Below, in pieces: positions 10,321 through 13,802 of a DNA stretch of 13,802 nucleotides; the stretch's first letter is position 1; every line of letters begins with the position of its first letter. The notes under the pieces are model-generated. The model worked only from the letters and a program-made list of their open reading frames with translations, searched no databases and was not told where the DNA came from. Made by a program: the position numbers and the translations under genes. Source of the DNA: Euperipatoides rowelli (Eukaryota > Onychophora > Udeonychophora > Euonychophora > Peripatopsidae); the NCBI GenBank assembly GCA_003024985.2, contig PXIH01S0007726.1, one strand, 5' to 3'.

Positions 10321-10913
10321 AATGATGTAGCTAGATAATTTTATTGGTGGGGGTGAGAAATTTTCCAACTTTAACTGTTCAAATTCGCAACTGACAACTT
10401 TTGAACAGTTTTGCCTTCAACTGGGTTTATCCCAACTGTCAATTCAAAATTATTCAACTTTCTTAGCAATGCCCTAAGGGAAAGAGAAGGGGGAGTCTAA
10501 AGGTTCTAGTGTTTTAATAGTAGTATAATTTCTTACTAGTAGTAAGTTAAAATAGATCATTTTAATAATTGCAGTTTTATATTTTTAAAAAAGATTGCTA
10601 AAACTACTTCATATAAGGCTACTTTATTACAAATATTTAATTTTCTGACAGAGAGTGAGAGGAGCTTTAATAATTTATATAATTCATATTAATATCTTTT
10701 GTTTCATGGCTCGAGTAAAATATTTCATAAATGTTAGTTATTAAATTGTAATTTTATAAATTAAATTTGAAAATAATGAATAATCTATTTGTTGTTCATC
10801 AGTTCAGAGGACCAACAATAAAATGACATTGTAAGAAGCTTAATATAAATTCATATTTTGTTCTTCTTGACAAATTAGATTCTGCTGACCGTCCATCAAA
10901 TTAGTTACCTTAC

Positions 10914-11400
10914 GCCACAGCTATTGATAACATCAGACCTATTGGTATTGAGAATGTGGATGCGAAAATCTTTGCAGCTATCATAAACTCCAAGATATCT
11001 CTGAAGTGGCCACCACTATTAATCCTTTTCAATTTGCACTCCATAATAGATCAATCCACACCCCAATATTACTATTTCAATAAATTTGTACACATTACAG
11101 TAACAGTAGAAAGGAGCCTCCATTAGCCTTGTTTATTGACTTTCGTAAAGTCTATGACACGGTCAACCTCATTCATCTTATAAACACACTTAATAGGACT
11201 TTTAATGATCACTTCATGTTAAATGCCATTATAAATTATATCACTTCAAAGTCAGCTACTATAAAGAACAATAATATTTTCTTTAATATTCCTAAAGGTC
11301 TCACACAAGGATCTCCTCTTAGCTCCTCATTATTTGGACTTTATATTAATGATTTGCTCAACGATTTGGAGAATAATTTACCAAGCACCTAAATGGGTGG
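10914..11400 (+). mobile_element. Degraded non-LTR retrotransposon RT fragment (first)
   Basis: This is the 5' half of a reverse transcriptase palm. It reads, across frames, DNIRPI then DAKIFAAIINSKI (from 10926), then INPFQFA and RSIHTPIL, then the catalytic motif A in LFIDFRKVYDTVN, then motif B QGSPLSSSLFG followed by LYINDL. It ends with a stop (TAA 11390-11392) and MGG. The frame changes near 11000, and there is an in-frame TAA at 11081-11083, so it is dead. The metal-binding FADD/YADD box expected after MGG is absent because a different RT begins there. It lacks recognisable endonuclease and gag-like ORF1 parts. The clade cannot be named safely by eye. Confidence 0.85.
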
Positions 11401-11776
11401 CTAGTTCTATTAATTTTTATTGATGATCTGGATGTTAATATTATAAGTAAATTTGCTGATGATACTAAATTAGGTGGTAGAGTTAATAGTATGGAAGAGG
11501 CATTATTGATACAAAGTGATTTAGATAAATTAAGTAACTGGGCTAAGGTTTGGCAAATGGATTTTAATGTAGCTAAATGTCAGATAGTTCATTTTGGTAG
11601 AAATAATAATAAGTTTAAAGACAGTATGAATGGTAGTGATATTTTTGAGATTGAAGAGGCTAGGGATTTGGGTGTTATTATTCATGAATCTTGTAAGCCT
11701 AGTAAACAGTGTGTCGGACATGTAAGAAGGCTAATATAATGCTAGGTATGTTAAAAAGAACTATTGAATGTTCTAC
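11401..11776 (+). mobile_element. Second, different RT fragment (FADD to thumb)
   Basis: This begins in mid-palm with LVLLIFIDDLD, an equivalent of the INDL motif. It continues with the catalytic box KFADDTKLGG (11449-11478), then LDKLSNWAKVWQMDFN, AKCQIVHFG and ARDLGVII, then KPSKQC. A small shift near 11715 moves the frame to KKANIMLGMLKRTIEC, which ends about 11776. This order is typical of jockey/CR1-like LINE reverse transcriptases. It is dead: truncated at both ends and frameshifted. It repeats the INDL motif already present in the preceding fragment, so it is a separate element and not the continuation of the first. Confidence 0.85.
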
Positions 11777-12123
11777 TATCACACATTAAAACAAAAGATG
11801 ACTTAACAGCTTAGGCCTACTTGTCAGAGAAATCAATACTGTATGTATCTGAAAGAAACCAATGTTTGTTTGTATCATGGAGAGAAATGGTCATGATTTC
11901 AAGGGATAATGTAATTGATAAACTTAAAAGCAATCATGAAGAAGCAGACACAAAAATTATTTGGCATTGCTTATAAGCAAGTTATCATAGTGCCACACAA
12001 CTGCACATTCACTCACCGGATTGTGATGCCTTCATCCTTTTTTTGTGGTGGTCCAAATACTTTCTGTGGGACTTTATGTTTGTAACTGGAGTGGGGCAAA
12101 ACTAAAGACTGATTAATCTTAGC

Positions 12124-12391
12124 AAAGTAACTGAATTCCCGGTTTATTATCTGATTGATAAATTTAATTTATGGAATGCATGATTATAGTAGTCCAAATA
12201 ATGTATACTTTCAAATATATGTTTTTTTTTTTTTGTGTTTTCTCTGGTGCTGATGGGCCATATGGGAGACATATGGCCTAAAGAATATATTGGTGCCATG
12301 TAATTTGTCTCATATGTGTGATCAATAAAGCATATTGAGAAGGGTGCAATTCCCTTTAAAAAAAAAAAAAAAAAAAAAGTAACTGAATTCC
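12124..12391 (+). mobile_element. Poly(A)-tailed retroposed insert with target-site duplication
   Basis: GTAACTGAATTCC at 12127-12139 recurs at 12379-12391. With the A bases shared with the tail, the duplication may be as long as AAAGTAACTGAATTCC. The 239 bases between end in A21 (12358-12378), and AATAAA lies at 12324-12329, 28 bases before the tail. Upstream of that is a hairpin with 9-bp arms (12256-12264 and 12270-12278). All this is the signature of a sequence copied from a polyadenylated RNA by LINE machinery: a SINE, a 5'-truncated LINE, or the 3' end of an mRNA. I see no tRNA-like A or B box and no coding motif. It sits inside the pseudogene and therefore came later. Confidence 0.88.
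12256..12278 (+). repeat. Hairpin in the retroposed insert
   Basis: GGCCATATG and CATATGGCC flank a 5-base loop GGAGA, giving a perfect 9-bp stem. It is 46 bases upstream of the AATAAA signal. A stem near the 3' end is common in LINE and SINE RNAs as a reverse-transcriptase recognition structure, so this may be the element's tail signature. Confidence 0.8.
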
Positions 12392-12720
12392 TGTGATCAA
12401 AAAAAAAAATCATCCTTACTGGGTTTGCATGCATTGTGCAGATGTGACACCACAGGATCATTGGCAAATAAAGAAAAAACCTCTTTTTGGGAAGTCTTCA
12501 ACACAGCAGAAGATAAGGTTCTTTAAGCAATTAGTAAACTTGGAAAATTAGATAACTTTTTTGATGACATAATTTTACTAGAAAAGTTCATATGTCAAGT
12601 TTATATCCCTGGTACACAAATAACTGATGTTGGAGAGCTTAGGTGGAGGATGTTTACAAGAAAGGAGACTCAAGTAGAAAACTTGCCAGCTACAAGAGCT
12701 TCTCTAACATCATATATTAA

Positions 12721-12760
12721 CCCTTTCCACTCCACTGAAGGTAATATGAAGATATTTTTT
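12721..12760 (+). repeat. Left terminal inverted repeat of the MITE
   Basis: About 40 bases beginning CCCTTTCCACTCC and ending in a T run. They pair with the reverse complement of 12931-12970. Confidence 0.85.
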
Positions 12761-12930
12761 CTTTACAATTCATCAATTTAACAATCATTATTAGCCTCAA
12801 AAATGCTTCAAATTAGTAAAATTTATGTTCAAAGNGACTAAAATATATTTGTTTTTAGTCACACCAAATGATTTAAAAAAAAAACTAAAATTAAAATCAG
12901 GGGATTTAAAAGAATGCAATCAATGAAATT

Positions 12931-12970
12931 AAAAAATGTCTTTGTATTCCCGTCAGTGGAGTGGAAGGGG
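12931..12970 (-). repeat. Right terminal inverted repeat of the MITE
   Basis: Read on the minus strand it begins CCCCTTCCACTCC. It differs from the left copy at about six of 40 positions, several of them transitions, which suggests an old insertion. Confidence 0.85.
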
Positions 12971-13120
12971 TTAATAGAGTTCACTATCAAACTGCTGAAT
13001 GGTGTCATGCTTACCCATACTTTCCTTCACCAACACACTTTGGATGAGAATTCCAAGAGAAAAGCAACATATATGCTTTGTTATGTTGTACTACTATGTG
13101 CCCCACATACTCCTCTTCAG

Positions 13121-13158
13121 CTTATTAAGTGATCTTTAACACAATATCACTTAATAAG
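13121..13158. repeat. 13-bp perfect inverted repeat inside the pseudogene
   Basis: CTTATTAAGTGAT (13121-13133) and ATCACTTAATAAG (13146-13158) are exact reverse complements with a 12-base spacer. The structure lies where the pseudogene's reading frame is lost, between the WCHAY/FPSPTHFG part and the final Cys cluster. One arm may have been copied from the other by a strand-switching error, which would explain the disruption. Confidence 0.75.
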
Positions 13159-13303
13159 GTGAAAATTTTGACTTTCCCAAAATTTTAAGTGCACTGAACT
13201 CTGTGTGTGTGAAGAAGAGGAAGATGTCTGTGACAACCATGATGAGGCAACTAAGAGTGAAGATTCATTAGAGGACTTGGATGATGATTTGTTTTTTGGA
13301 TAA

Positions 13304-13802
13304 TTTACTATCATTGTATATAATACAGTTTAAATGTAACAAATAGAAATTGGAAATTTATTTTTCATCAGTTAGTTGTAAATAACTAAATAAGGACATT
13401 GTTTATTCATTCTTTTTCTTTATAACATACCTGTTGATAAGTAAAATACCTTAAAACTAGTGATGAGAAATTTAATGGCTTATAACTCCTAAACCGTTAA
13501 AGATATTTAAAAATTGCTAATAAATAATTATGTTCCTTAATTTATTCTTAAAAAAAAAAAGATTATATACATTTTTTTGCATACAAACAAGCTGAGAGGA
13601 ATTATACTCAATTTTACATATTCATCTAGTTGATATCGGCCATCTTGGATTAATGATGTCATAAAATCCATACACCACAATTTTAAGGAAAACACTCAGA
13701 ACCACACTACTTTATACCATATAAGTAAGTGATCTCACATAGTCAGACCTTCCCTTCACAAAAAAAACCCACGGAATACATTATGCTCCTCTACTATAAT
13801 AA
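13304..13802. other. Non-coding right end, possible interspersed repeat
   Basis: No gene is supported. A phrase at about 13480-13505 (TTATAACTCCTAAACCGTTA) and another at 13636-13663 (GGCCATCTTGGATTAATG and on) look like pieces of dispersed repeats I have met in other animal genomes, but I cannot name a family. There is an A-run at 13550-13560. The window ends without a boundary. Confidence 0.35.

Larger units (their letters stand above)
9001..10913. other. AT-rich non-coding region with simple repeats
   Basis: No gene is supported. Contents I can name are (AAT)6 at 9128-9147, a TG/TA-rich run at 9793-9820, and a purine-rich stretch at about 9962-10320. Open frames of 60-75 codons here have no recognisable domain and run through low-complexity sequence. 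The right end may include unrecognised 5' parts of the reverse-transcriptase fragment that follows. Confidence 0.5.
12717..12974. mobile_element. piggyBac-like MITE flanked by TTAA
   Basis: TTAA at 12717-12720 and 12971-12974 flank a 250-bp element (12721-12970). The first 18 bases, CCCTTTCCACTCCACTGA, match the reverse complement of the last 18 with one difference. The similarity extends with scattered mismatches to about 40 bases per side (roughly 6 differences). CCC ends and TTAA duplications are the hallmark of the piggyBac superfamily. The interior is AT-rich, non-coding and has one ambiguous base (12835), so it is a non-autonomous element that would need a transposase from elsewhere. 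It sits inside the pseudogene. Joining the flanks with one TTAA gives a continuous frame, SYINRVHYQTAEW, confirming the boundaries. Confidence 0.92.
11776..13303 (+). pseudogene. Decayed copy of an uncharacterised metazoan gene family
   Basis: Coding remnants run in order over about 1.5 kb, split by two insertions. Before the first come KTKDDLTA and YLSEKSILYV, then NHEEADTKIIWHCL, then IHSPDCDAFIL and FVTGVGQ (to about 12100). After it come LLGLHAL, CDTTGSL and SFWEVFNTAEDKVL, then DIILLEKFICQVYIPGT and ITDVGELRWRMF, then ENLPATRASLTSYI (12405-12718). After the second come VHYQTAEW and YFPSPTHFG, and finally a Cys cluster CTELCVCEEEEDVC and an acidic tail ending at TAA 13301-13303. I recall the same order (HEEADTRI, HSPDTD, TGCD, GELRW, Cys-rich end) from unnamed proteins of molluscs, cnidarians and fish, with no established function. 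Disablements are TAG 11812, TAA 11974, TAA 12103, a frameshift at the A11 run (12399-12409), TAA 12524, TGA 13045, and another shift before 13184. The N-terminal part is missing. Confidence 0.8.

Noticed and set aside
10370-10392. Polymerase III B box (GTTCAAATTC) suggesting a tRNA-derived SINE
   Set aside because: No matching A box at the right distance and no poly(A) tail or target duplication nearby.
11129-11739. One reverse transcriptase split by a simple frameshift near 11395
   Set aside because: The INDL-type motif is present on both sides of the join, so the sequence is two RTs and not one with a base gained or lost.
12040-12076. Tc1/mariner-like terminal repeat (GGTCCAAATACTTTC)
   Set aside because: The bases fall inside the surviving reading frame of the pseudogene (DAFIL to FVTGVGQ), and no partner inverted repeat was found.
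12914-13132. 72-codon plus-strand frame as a gene
   Set aside because: It starts inside the MITE and continues in the wrong frame over the pseudogene; the family frame here is the one giving VHYQTAEW.
1-13802. CRISPR array, rRNA, tRNA or bacterial operon structure
   Set aside because: No regularly spaced direct repeats, no cloverleaf or rRNA core sequence seen, and the window is plainly animal nuclear DNA.

Overview
The window looks like nuclear genomic DNA from an invertebrate animal, probably a lophotrochozoan and most likely a mollusc. The reasons are its very AT-rich non-coding sequence, eukaryotic retroelements and a terminal-inverted-repeat element, and a single Shaker-type (Kv1) potassium channel gene. 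The N-terminus ([13 protein letters not shown]) and C-terminal tail of that channel resemble gastropod Kv1 channels as I remember them. That placement is from memory and has not been searched.

Layout: 1-3480 is AT-rich non-coding DNA, unusual for a dense scatter of TAGGCTA/TAGGCCTA/TACCGGTA words in the first 2.9 kb. About 3480-4439 is probably the 3' untranslated part of the channel gene. The channel's coding sequence is uninterrupted on the minus strand (4440-5969, 509 residues, no intron). Its probable 5' leader and promoter lie at 5970-6640 and carry a small upstream ORF, a CRE-like site and an NRF1-like site. From about 6640 to 10900 there is AT-rich intergenic DNA with microsatellites, a purine-rich tract and a 16-bp palindrome, and no gene I can support.

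The right-hand 2.5 kb is a pile-up of dead mobile and repeated DNA, all on the plus strand. It starts with two pieces of different non-LTR retrotransposon reverse transcriptases, joined in the middle of the palm domain (10914-11400 and 11401-11776). These run into a decayed copy of an uncharacterised, apparently multicopy metazoan gene family (about 11776-13303). That pseudogene was later broken by two insertions. One is a 239-bp poly(A)-tailed retroposed sequence with a 13-16 bp target-site duplication (12140-12378). The other is a 250-bp piggyBac-like MITE flanked by TTAA (12721-12970). Removing the MITE and one TTAA restores a continuous reading frame. The last 500 bases hold no gene and may belong to another interspersed repeat.

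The only gene that looks functional is the channel. It is predicted to form a voltage-gated K+ channel with arginine at the position of Shaker T449, which predicts poor block by external TEA. The most informative accessory region is the nested-insertion palimpsest at 10.9-13.3 kb, which gives a relative order of events and a poorly described protein family.
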